In this document: one piece after another, positions 54,372 to 63,354 of the stretch | Layout: each line of letters starts with the position of its first letter | How positions within the stretch are numbered: the first letter of the stretch is position 1 | Assembly (NCBI RefSeq): GCF_963082655.1 | Contig: NC_081554.1 | Coordinates: 48,759,169 to 48,823,168, forward strand | Source of the DNA: Stomoxys calcitrans | Lineage: Eukaryota > Arthropoda > Insecta > Diptera > Muscidae | Direction of reading: 5' to 3' | DNA: 64,000 bases | Made by a program: the position numbers and the translations under genes | Notes under the pieces: generated by a model | The model's input: only the letters and a program-made list of their open reading frames with translations | The model's database searches: none | What the model was told of the DNA's origin: nothing

Positions 54372-55320
54372 AGATCGAGCCCATCGCCATAGATCCTGTG
54401 CCATCGAATTTACCATCTTTTGTGCACGACATAGCAAACAACATTCCCTTCGGCTTTGTATTCGAAAAAAAGATGGTAGGTGTTGATTTGTGCTTCTCGC
54501 GTCTTTTCCAGGATTTAGCGCAGTGTGAAGATCTACCAGGTCTAAAGCCGCATTGATATAGTCCAATTATCTCATTGAGTTTAGGTTTCAATCTTTCACA
54601 CAGTACGCTCGTGAGTATCTTGTATGCAATGGGGAGTTGGCACATTCCGTCTTGTGTCCTTTCTTGTGTACGGGTCATAGTATGCTGAGGTTCCAATCAA
54701 AGGGTATGCGTTCTTCTAGCCAGATTGCGCAGATAAGCTGATGCATACGCCTTATCAGCGTGTCGCCTCCGTTCTTAAATAGTTCAGCGGGTAACCCATA
54801 GGCTCCTGCTGCCTTTTTGTTCTTCAGTCGAGTCACAGCTACTTAGACCTCATTCTGACTAGGAGGTAAACATTTTATACCATCATCAGGGATTGGTTCT
54901 GCGATATCGTTTTCGCCGCAAAACGTTGGACACTAGTAGCTGGGTAAAATGTTCCACTTATTCCTCTGTAGTTAGCACCTTCCATCTTGTCTCCTTTCTC
55001 GTGTACGGGACATAGTATGCTGAGGATAAGCGTTCTTCTAGCCAGATTGCGCAGACAAGCTGATGCATACGCATTATCAGCGTGTCGGCTCTGGTCTTTA
55101 ATAGTTGGGCGGGCAACCCTTCGGCTCCTGCTGCCTTGTTGTTCTTCAGTCGGGTCAGAGCTACTTGAACCTTATTCTAATTAGGAGGTAAGCATTCTAT
55201 ACCATCATCAGGGATTGGTTCTGTGGTGTCCTCTTCGCCACCAACGTCGAAAACTAGCAGCTGGGTAAAATGTTCCACTTCCTTCCAAGACTTTACTTTG
55301 GAAGATTGGTCTATGTAAGA
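54372..55320 (-). pseudogene. RTE-like LINE RT N-terminal copy with internal duplication
   Basis: Minus strand: ...GMCQLPIAYKILTSVLCERL, KPKLNEIIGLYQCGFRPGRS, then decayed. Upstream, KNKKAAGAYGLPAELF-like and ADKAYASAYLRNLARRTHTL coding lie at 54700-54830. The block 54640-54920 is repeated at 54975-55230 (ATAGTATGCTGAGG, GCGTTCTTCTAGCCAGATTG, CTTCAGTCGxGTCA), a direct duplication of roughly 320-bp period. Confidence 0.75.
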
Positions 55321-55384
55321 GCTTTAAGGCAATAATGAGCCTTGTTTGGTCCCAGTTCATAAAATCAGAAGATCGGTGTATATG

Positions 55385-56088
55385 ACAGTTAGGTAAAGTA
55401 AGGTTAGGTTATGTTTGGTTGAAAAGATGGTGCGAATATTAATCTGCCCCATGTCATTATGGACATTCACCTAAGCCAGTAACCGGTTTGTTGTGCGCTC
55501 TAAATACTACAGAGTAACTTCGAAAAAGAAAATCTAAGTCTGGAAATATGTGACACTTACAAAATCCTTAGTTTTTTTCCATACCACGCTTCTTAGTTAC
55601 TGGTGCCTGTTAGCGCGAAAGCCAGACAATGGCATAGGAAATGCTCCAACGTCTTATGATCTCCCTCGCATGCCCTACACTCCAATTTTGCATAAGTGAG
55701 CTCCTATTCCTTTGTGTCCCGTAATGAAACCGAAAGCTTTACTGACCCCCTGCTTACTTCCATTTAGTAATAGCCACGACTTCTCACAAACCGGATTTCA
55801 CCATAGGATAATCGTCGTCCTACCGATTATTTCGCTTTTCTACAGTGTTACATGTTCGTCGCCCACGCTCTTAACTGGGACTGCGTAGGCCCGGATGGCT
55901 GTGGGTTAACCAAGTTTCCTGACGGCAGTCCTCTGGCCTTCACGGCCAAATCGTCTGTTCTTTCGTACCCCTTACTCCGCTATGGCCCGGCACCCAAACA
56001 ATGCAGATCGTGGCATCCTCAGAAAAGGTGTCAATCTCCTTACACCAATACTTTTCGCGACTTCTTGGTTGTTATTGTCCTGATGGCC
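55385..56088 (-). pseudogene. LINE-L 3' half (RNase H tail and 3' UTR)
   Basis: 3' UTR at 55395-55545 (AGGTTAGGTTATGTTTGGTT, CCAGTAACCGGTTTGTTG). The minus-strand RNase H tail follows: DLAVKARGLPSGNLVNPQPS-like coding at 55880-55950 and a PGHSGVRG-like box near 55985. It ends at a SINE at 56089. Non-functional. Confidence 0.65.
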
Positions 56089-56302
56089 ACCGTGGCGCAG
56101 AGGTTAGCATGTCCGCCTATGAAGCTGAACGCTTGGGTTCGAATCCTGGCGAGACCATCAGAAAAAATTTTCAGCGGTTGTTTTCCCCTCCTAATGCTGG
56201 CAACATTTGTGAGGTACTATGCCATGTAAGACTTCTCTCCAAAGAGGTGTCGCACTGCAGCACGCAGTTCCGACTCGGTTATAAAAAGGAGGCCATCAGA
56301 GC
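56089..56302 (+). mobile_element. tRNA-derived SINE (best-preserved head)
   Basis: The head carries box A TGGCGCAGAGG (fits TRGYNNARNNG) and a perfect box B GGTTCGAATCC 42 nt later, then CATCAGAAAAAATTTTCAGC, the body CCCCTCCTAATGCTGG and CGACTCGGTTATAAAAAGGA. The 3' third present in other copies (CTTATCATTGAGC...) is missing. It lies between LINE-L ORF1 and RNase H parts; GGCCATCAG-type sequence occurs at the right edge but no clean target duplication is visible. Confidence 0.85.
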
Positions 56303-57932
56303 ATTAGTAGCTGTCTCTCTCGGGTGGAGATTTATCTGGATGACCTCATTTATTGATAATACATTAGATGGGCTTCTTAGAAGTGGGTGATAGTCTCATC
56401 GTCTGCTCCCTGTTCTTTAGGCTGAATTGAGTTTCCCATCGCTGCACTGCCTGATGTTTTAATATTAGGATCTTTGCCTATCCTAGTCTTCCGAATCTTG
56501 AGAAAGTCTGTAATGGTTCCATCATTATAGACTCGGTTTGTTAGGCTGTATTGAGTCTACCGTCGCAGCACTGCCCGACATTCCTATATTAGAATCGTTG
56601 CCCATACTAGTCTTTCAGATCTTTAGTAAATGGGAGTAGGTTATGGTCTCATCGTCGGCTCCCTGTGTGGTAGTCGTCATTGAATTCTTTGTCACTGTAC
56701 TGCCTGATGTTTCAGCATTAAAAGCTTTATCCATCCTAGTCTTCCTAATCTCAAGAAGTCGTTGATAGTTCCGTCGTCGGGTGCCTGTTCTGTGTTAGCA
56801 TAGAATGATTGGTAGTTGATATGATTCAGTCCAAAAACTTTATTCCGGGTCGTCCATGGCACCTGAATTAAGGCACTATGAATTGGTGATATTCTCCACC
56901 CTTGCTGATATTCTCCACCATAGCGTGAGTAGCTGTCTCGCTCGGGTGGAGATTTATCTGGATGATCTCATTTATTGATAATCCATTCAATGGGCTTCTT
57001 GGGTCTCATCGTCTGCTCCATGTTCTTTAGGCTGCATTGAGTTTCCCGTCGCTGCACTTCCTGTTTTAATAAAAGGATCCTTGCCTATCCTAGTCTTCCG
57101 AATCTTGAGAAAGTCGGTAATGATCCCATCATCGGGAATCTTTGCCTGTACTTGTCTTTCAAATCTTGAGTAAATTGGCTTCTTGAGAGTAGGACATGGT
57201 TTCATCGTCGGCTCCCTGTGCGTTAGTCGGCATTAAGTTCTTTCTCACTTCACTGCCTGGTGTTTCAGCAATAGGACATTTATCCATACTAGTCTTCCTA
57301 ATCCCGAGAAAGTCGTTGATAGTTCCGTCGTCGGGTCTCTGTTCGTTAGGCTGTGTTGGATCTCTTGCCCATGCACTGCCTGATGTTTTAGTATGAGGAT
57401 CTTTGCTTATCCTAGTCTTTCCAATATTGAGAGAGTCGGTGTTTGTCTCATCATTGGCCCCCTGTCCGTTAGGCGTTATCAAGTGTCCCGCCACTGCACC
57501 GCCTGATGGCTCAATATGAGGATAATTGCCTATCCTATCCATGGCCCCGTAGTACGCCATGCCTTTAGTCTTAGCCAAACTTGTCACGGAGACTTGATCA
57601 ATGCCTACCACAAGGAGAGTTCCTTCCTCCTTCTCCTCCCTGTGGAAAACCTCCCATTTCTCCACGACCAAATCTTGGTTGTGCTTGTTTTAGACTTCCA
57701 TCATGCGTTCCGTCGCGATTTCGCCGCTCACATTCTTGATGAAGACCGTCGCCTTTGTGAGCTGTGTAATGTCCATCTTTCTCACAAGGTCGACCTTTGC
57801 GCCCCAGGGAGTGTAGATGCAAGAGAACAAGTATATGAGTGACTTGCCATCAACGCTACCGTAAAGAGCTGGGCATCGCATGACTACATTAGATGTTCTA
57901 TAGATTCCCAACCATGAAGCTTCCTGCAGCAA
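56303..57932 (-). pseudogene. LINE-L ORF1 with DUF4780-like domain and tandem repeats
   Basis: Minus strand from 57932: SLIYLFSCIYTPWGAKVDLV, KMDITQLTKATVFIKNVSGE, IATERMMEV. After a frameshift: LVVEKWEVFHREEKEEGTLL, VVGIDQVSVTSLAKTKGMAY, YGAMDR, a good match to DUF4780 of insect retroelement ORF1 proteins. From 57540 to 56350 imperfect ~110-bp repeats encode units such as GANDETNTDSLNIGKTRISK and PDDGTINDFLGIRKTSMDKC. The end reads EVIQINLHPRE, the ORF2 start motif. Frame breaks at several points; the 170-codon stretch 57671-57159 is still open. Confidence 0.75.
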
Positions 57933-58071
57933 TCATAATTTGACATTATTTAGTGCATAATTTGGTAATATTTAGTGCATTTATTGAAAGACTACATAAC
58001 ATTCACTTATAGTGAAGAAATTTAAACCTTAACCTTTTATAATAAAATAATTAAAAGTAATATTGAATATA

Positions 58072-58309
58072 TTGGGTTGCCCAAAAAGTAATTGCGGATT
58101 TTTTAAAAGACAGTAAATGCATTTTTAATAAAGCTTAGAATGAACTTTAATCAAATATACTTTTTTTACATTTTTTATCTGAAGCAAGCAAAATGTAACA
58201 GCTGATAACTGACAGAAGAAAGAATGCAATTACAGAGTCACAAGCCGTTGAAAAAATTTGTCAACGCCGACTAAATGAAAAATCCGCAATTACTTTTTGG
58301 GCAACCCAA
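58072..58309 (-). mobile_element. Mariner MITE in the 3' flank of the 58-kb gene
   Basis: TTGGGTTGCCCAAAA start, GGGCAACCCAA end, TA flanks. The same flank at 13.6 and 35.3 kb is uninterrupted. Confidence 0.9.
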
Positions 58310-58406
58310 TATATAACACAATTAAATGGATCGAATCAATTATCGTTAAAGTATTAACACCAGGCAATGCAGGGTACTTTAACTAGGCATGTACAGATCT
58401 TGCAGC

Positions 58407-59066
58407 CTAGAGCCTTTCAGAATATGTTAATGTAAGTGAAACTGCTTTCTTGCCATTTACAAGAGCATCAACTAATGTAATGCCTTGATCACCGAAGAGG
58501 GCAAACTTTGCTTCCGTTGCAGGCTGAGGCATCTTAACAAAATGTAAATCATGCTATGCCCAAGAAAAGTGGATATATCAGAACGAGTTTCAAAGAATGT
58601 TAAAAGAGTTAGATTCTTGAACTTAACTTACGTTATAAGGACACGAGTGATTTATATTGGTGAATTCCCTAAGACCTGGTCTAATCCAATCATTAAATGC
58701 CCGATTGCTTTTTCGTTTGCTTAAAAGAGCACATATATCCCAGGTGTCATTATAGACAGTTAGAACGCCTGGAACGGTTAAAGCAACCCTTATCTTTATA
58801 TTTCTAAGGGGAATTTTAACAACTCGAATTTTAACGGTTAGTTCTGACATTTGTTTTGAGACTGGCACTAATTCACAGGCGTAGAATTGCATCACCTTGG
58901 CATCAATAGTTTCACATTCAATTTTCGTCATTCCATATTTAACACAAAGAATCTGTAATTTTCCAAAAAAACAAAATGTCTTACCGAACTTTTCCATGTA
59001 TTGAAAATAAATTACCTTTTGTATAAAAAGAATGATTACAAAATAAGGGAAACGTTTCAGGTGCAT
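58407..59066 (-). CDS. DUF1091 secreted protein, intact three-exon gene
   Basis: Predicted 172-residue secreted DUF1091 protein. Exon 1, 59066-59016: signal peptide MHLKRFPYFVIILFIQK, donor GTAATT. Exon 2, 58952-58632, after TTACAG: ILCVKYGMTKIEC, MQFYACELVPVSKQ, IRVVKIPLRNIKIRV, VLTVYNDTWDICALLSKRK, RAFNDWIRP, TNINHSCPYN, donor GTAAGT. Exon 3, 58553-58407: HDLHFVKMPQP, KFALFGDQGITLVDALVNGK, LTLTYSERL, stop TAG. Introns are 63 and 78 bp. Cysteines at 20, 30, 43, 91 and 121 match the paralogues. It has the best TATA/start-block promoter of the intact copies. AATAAA (minus) at 57985-57980 is the likely poly(A) signal, now ~330 bp farther off because a MITE sits in the 3' flank. Extracellular ligand binding is inferred from the family. 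Confidence 0.9.
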
Positions 59067-59099
59067 TTTTGTGGTACGTGGCTTAGTTAAAAACACTGA

Positions 59100-59140
59100 C
59101 ACTCTAGTGATCAGTAAAACTGTTTTAATATCCATTTATA
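59100..59140 (-). promoter_or_regulatory. Core promoter of the 58-kb DUF1091 gene
   Basis: Minus strand TATAAAT (59140-59134), then about 30 bp to TCACTAGAGTG (59110-59100). GGAAATGAAA at ~59212 and GGAGAAAACAC near 59264 are the upstream blocks shared with the paralogues. Confidence 0.65.
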
Positions 59141-59344
59141 GATTTTCATGAGTATGTGCTAGTGATTATTATATGAAATACAAGTATTAGTGAATTACTT
59201 TTTTAAGTATCGGAAATGAAAATTGCTTTAATGCTGAGCGTTTGTTTCTGCCGTTTTTACATATGGAGAAAACACATGATACTCGTGGAAAGTAAAAGTT
59301 TGTCATATACATACATTTGAAAGCGGACAAAAGTTATAGGACAA

Positions 59345-59470
59345 CCAGAGAGGAAAGGCACAAGTCGGTTGTAGCCGACTATACAATACACTACACCACC
59401 AATTCTACCTACTACTCGAAATATAAAGAACCTCTATCTTAGTATAGTCAGACTTTAATTTTGTATATCT
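59345..59470 (-). mobile_element. Helentron-like subtype D 3' end fragment
   Basis: AACCAGAGAGGAAAGGCACA, stem AAGTCGGTTGTAGCCGACT, CTATACAATACACTACACC: the subtype D 3' layout with a variant loop. Confidence 0.6.
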
Positions 59471-60240
59471 TACTTACTTTACTTTACTTCAATTGGCTAT
59501 GACATAACATTTCTTCCACTAGCCGAACGTAGAATAACATTCCAGGCGCCTCGATCTTCTGCGCTCATTCTAAAATCTCTGACACCAAGTTTTGAGGTGT
59601 CTCCCACCACTTGATCTTTCCATCGGCCTTTTGGTCTTCCCGCTTTGTGTGTACCACCGTGTTTGCCTTCAAAAGACTTCTAGCCTAGCAGCCGTTGTTT
59701 TTGGATGCTTGTAACTATGCTATCGTCGTCATACAGCTCGTGATTCGTACGTCGCCTATATTCATTAACGCAAACTAGTCCATATATTTTACGAAGAATC
59801 TTTCTCTCAAATACTCCAAGCACTGCCTCTTCTGCTTTCACAAGTACCCATGCCTCAGAACCATATAACAGCACTAGTCCATATATTTTGCGAAGAATCT
59901 TTCTCTCAAATACTCCAAGCACTGCCTCATCTGCTTTCACAAGTACCCATACCTCAGAACCATATAACAGCACGGGTAGTATCAGTGTCTTGTATAGTGT
60001 TATCTTCGTCTGCCGAGTGGTGGCCTTATTTCTACACTGCTTATTAAGCCCAAAGCAGCATCTGTATGCCAGTATTATTCTTCGCTTTTTCTCAAAACTG
60101 GTGTCTTTCGTTTCGGTTACGACGGTGCCGAGGTAGATAATGTTATTGACTATCTCAAAGTTATGGTTCCCAACTTTCTCCATTTTCTTAATCTGCTCGG
60201 TTGTTGGCGAAGAGGATACCGCAGAATCGATCAATAAGGT
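59471..60240 (-). pseudogene. RTE-like LINE 3' end, with in-frame 99-bp duplication
   Basis: The minus strand encodes KKMEKVGNHNFEIVNNIIYL, GTVVTETKDTSFEKKRRIIL, RCCFGLNKQCRNKATTRQTK, LYKTLILPVLLYGSEVWVLV, KADEAVLGVFERKILRKIYG, then a second copy of the last segment, and NEYRRRTNHELYDDDSIVTS. A degraded GRPKGRWKDQVV tail follows. The 3' end has AAGTAAAGTAAAGTAAGTAA at ~59470-59490, the short tandem-repeat tail usual for RTE elements. The frame is open for 184 codons. Confidence 0.85.
59775..59972 (-). repeat. 99-bp direct duplication inside the RTE frame
   Basis: Units 59775-59873 and 59874-59972 each encode LLYGSEVWVLVKADEAVLGV plus FERKILRKIYGLV (with A/V and D/E changes). 99 is a multiple of three, so the frame survives. 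Confidence 0.93.
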
Positions 60241-61355
60241 TGATAAAGAATGTGTACCTCCTATTTAGAATGAGGTCCAAGTAGCAGTGACCCGACAAAA
60301 GAACAACAAGGCAGCAGGAGCCGACGGGTTTACCGCTGAACTATTTAGGACCAGAGGCGATACGCTGATAAGGCGTATGTATCAGCTTATTTGCGCAATC
60401 TGGCTAGAAGAACGCATACTCAATGATTGGAACCTCAGCATACTAGGCCCCGTACACAAGAGACAAGGCGGAATGTGCCAACTGCAGAGAAATAAGTCTT
60501 CTCCCCATTGCATACAAAATATTCTCGAGCGTACTGCGTGAAAGATTAAAACCTAAAGTCAATGGGATAATTAGGCCCAATCGCTGCGGCTTTAGACCTG
60601 GTAAATCCACCCTGGACCAGATAGTCACATTGCGCCAAATCCTGGAAAAGTCCCGAGAAGGACAAATCAACACCTACCACCTCTTTGTTGACTACAAAGC
60701 CGCCTTCGATACTCCTTTACGTTCAAAGGTATTTCAGCCATGTCTGAGTTTGGTATCCCTGCAAAATTAATAAGACTCTCCAGGATGACATTTGCTGATA
60801 CGCGTTCCTCAGCAAGAATAGGAAAGAATCTCTCCGAACCATTTAAAACCAAACGAGGTTTCTGACAAAGAGACAGCCTATCCTGTGAACTCTTTAATAT
60901 CCTGCTGAAGAAGATTATACGAGATGCAGAAGTGAATAGATATGGCACACTAATCACAAGAGAACACATACTACTCGAAGTGCCGACGACATCGACATCA
61001 TAAGTCGGTCACCGGTAGTAGTAACTGCAGCCTTTGAAAGAATCGAAAGAGAGTCAGTGAAAATGGGTCTGGCAGTAAATGAATATAAGACGAAATGGAT
61101 GGTTTCAATTCTCAAAAAGCCTTGCACAACCGAGCAGATAAAGAAAATGGAGAAAATTGGGAACCACAACTTTGAGACAGTCGGTAACTTTATCTATCTC
61201 GGCACTGCCGTAACCAAAACGAATGACACCAGTTTTGAGATTAAGCGAAGAATAATACTGGCAAACAGATGCTACTTTGGACAAAGTAAGCAGTTTAGAA
61301 ACAAGGCCACCTCTCGACAGACGAATATTACACTATACAAGACACTGAACCGAAC
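60241..61355 (+). pseudogene. RTE-like LINE reverse transcriptase, opposite orientation
   Basis: Plus strand: TRQKNNKAAGADGFTAELFR, GDTLIRRMYQLICAIWLEER (60290-60420), NDWNLSILGPVHKRQGGMCQ. In shifted frames: NGIIRPNRCGFRPGKSTLDQ, NTYHLFVDYKAAFDT (catalytic Asp region, ~60690), a degraded YADD box (~60975), KMGLAVNEYKTKWMVSILKK, NHNFETVGNFIYLGTAVTKT, RCYFGQSKQFRNKATSRQTN. Frameshifted at least four times. Its last third is homologous to the minus-strand copy at 59950-60240. Confidence 0.82.
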
Positions 61356-61560
61356 ACTTTAGGCGAAATTTTTGTTCCAAGTTCGTACTCTACTATTAAA
61401 TACCTTTCATTTGATATTCGTTTTGTCCCAATCGGTATACATGTCCGTCCAGGTGGGTTTTTGGAGGGGGCGTCCCCCCAGTTTATTTGGCCCAAAAATT
61501 TTATACCAATTTCGTGTTTTGGGGTACCATAAGGTGGGAAAATCTAAGGCACCATTTATA
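61356..61560 (+). repeat. Repeat E copy
   Basis: CAAGTTCGTACTCTACTATT, TTTCATTTGATATTCG, CAATCGGTATACATGTCCG and GGCGTCCCCCCAG match the 12.4-12.9 kb and 31.8-32.0 kb copies. Confidence 0.5.
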
Positions 61561-61930
61561 AGACCCAATAATATCGAATTTTACTCTAGTTTTTATTTTT
61601 TCGGGTGTAGGTGAATTGTTTTAATGAAATAGCTAAAAATAAACCAATCTCTCTATCAATGCACAATCACTTTTTGTGATCAAAATAAATAAAAATTTTA
61701 AAAAAATTAAAAGGTTTGACTCATTAAAAAAAAATTGTTGCTGACTTTGCAGAAAATAGCAATTAAGTTGTCATTACATAAAATATCTATTTCCATTTTT
61801 TATTATTTTTGGAAATCTACTTCTAATCGTTAACCATGAGATCGTTTAATAAGCAAAAACTATCAATTGAATTCAAAAAACATAAATGATGACACATTAA
61901 TTAAAACATTTAACTTTTTTCTAAAATAAA
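61561..61930. repeat. Unknown AT-rich repeat F, copy 4 (divergent)
   Basis: GAATTTTACTCTAGTTTTTA, TTTTTCGGGTGTAGGTGAAT, GGTTTGACTCATTAAAAAAA, CGTTAACCATGAGATCGTTT. Lower similarity than the other three. The 61931-62154 interval holds nothing I can name. Confidence 0.45.
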
Positions 61931-62154
61931 ATGTTAAGACATTAATTGGTCTGGGACATTTTTATTACAATGAGTTATAAAAAGAATTCCTTCTGTAACG
62001 CACCCCGATAAAATTGGAGATCAAAATATTGTTACAGTGAGCACTTTTTGTCATAATTTTTTAGATTCGAGCCAAAGATAAGCAAACTTACTGTCAATTT
62101 TTCATTTTTTAAGGAAACATTAGCTTTGGTGAAAGATATTTTCCTTGATATTAA

Positions 62155-63338
62155 AATTTGTATACCCTCTACCATAGGATGTGAGTATACTAATTTCGTC
62201 ATTCTATTTGTAACTCCTCGAAATAATCGTCTAAGATCGCATAAAGTATATATATTCTTGATCAAGTCGTATTAGCCATGTCCGTCTCTCCGTATGTCGA
62301 AAGCACGCTATGACTATAAACAACTGTGCTAGGTATGGTTCAAATCGGTCCATAACCTTATAAAGCTGCCATATAAACCAACCTTGAACATTGATTTCTT
62401 GAGCAACTATGCCAAATGTTGTTCAAATCAGTCCATAACCTGATATAGCTGTCATATAAACCGATCTAGGGTCTTGACTTCTTGAGCCTCTAGAAGGCGC
62501 AATTCCCATCCGATTTGACAGGAATTTTGAATGACATATGTTGATGTGACTTTCAGCAAGTGTGCCAAATATGGTTCAAATCGGTCCATAACCTGATATA
62601 GCTGTCATATAAACCGATCTAGGGTATTGAATTCTTGAGCCTCTAGAGGGCGCATTTCTCATCCGATTTGGCTGAAATTTTTTACAACAGCTTCTCCCAT
62701 TACCTTGAACATACGTGTCTAATATGGTCTGAAGCAGTCTTTAGTCTGATTCAGCTCCCGTATAAACCGATTTCCTTATTTTATTTTTTGAGCCCCTAAA
62801 TGGCGCAATTCTTATTCGAATTAGCTGAAATCTTACAATGATTTTTACTATGATGTCCAACATTTAATTCAATTATCTTTCGAATTGGAACAGCACTTGA
62901 TATAACTCCAGTAGCATGCAAAATACAAATTTTGCCCATGATCACTCCAGGGGCAAACTTCTCACATGTCAATGAGTGCAGTCCGATTCCAGTTAAAGCT
63001 CAATGATAATGGGCCTCTTTTTTATAGCCGACACCGAACGGCGTGTCGCAGTGCGACATCTCTTTGGAGACAAGTTTTACATGCCATAGTACCTCACAAA
63101 TGTTGCCAGCATTAGGAGGGGAAAGCTATCGTTGAAAATTTTTTTCTGATGGTATAGCCAGGATTCGATCCCAGGCGTTTAGCGTCATAGCCGGGCATGC
63201 TAATCTCTGTGCTACGGTGGCCTCCAGTAGCATAGCAAATCTTTTCTTTTACATCAGATTTGCCTAAACAGAGATACCGGGAAAAGAACTCGACAAATGC
63301 GATCCATGGTGGAGGGTATACAAGATTCGGCCCGGCCG
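62155..63338 (+). mobile_element. Helentron-like element, subtype A, carrying a SINE
   Basis: 5' TATACCCTCTACCATAGGAT, GTCCGTCTCTCCGTATGTCG (62280), four units, SINE 62918-63221, then TTGCCTAAACAGAGATACCG and GGTGGAGGGTATACAAG, palindrome TTCGGCCCGGCCGAA. The GCACGCTTTTACTTG tail is replaced by GATTCGGCCC at ~63338. Confidence 0.78.
62918..63221 (-). mobile_element. tRNA-derived SINE with perfect 12-bp target duplication
   Basis: 304 bp on the minus strand. Box A-like TAGCACAGAGA, box B GGATCGAATCC, CCATCAGAAAAAAATTTTCA, full body, ending TGATCATGGGCAAAATTTGT. CTCCAGTAGCAT occurs exactly at 62906-62917 and 63222-63233. Confidence 0.93.
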
Positions 63339-63354
63339 AAGATTCGGCCCTTAT

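Noticed and set aside
56098..56170. Possible true tRNA gene (boxes A and B present)
   Set aside because: It is the head of a SINE with a shared 3' body found at four other sites, and no proper acceptor stem was found.
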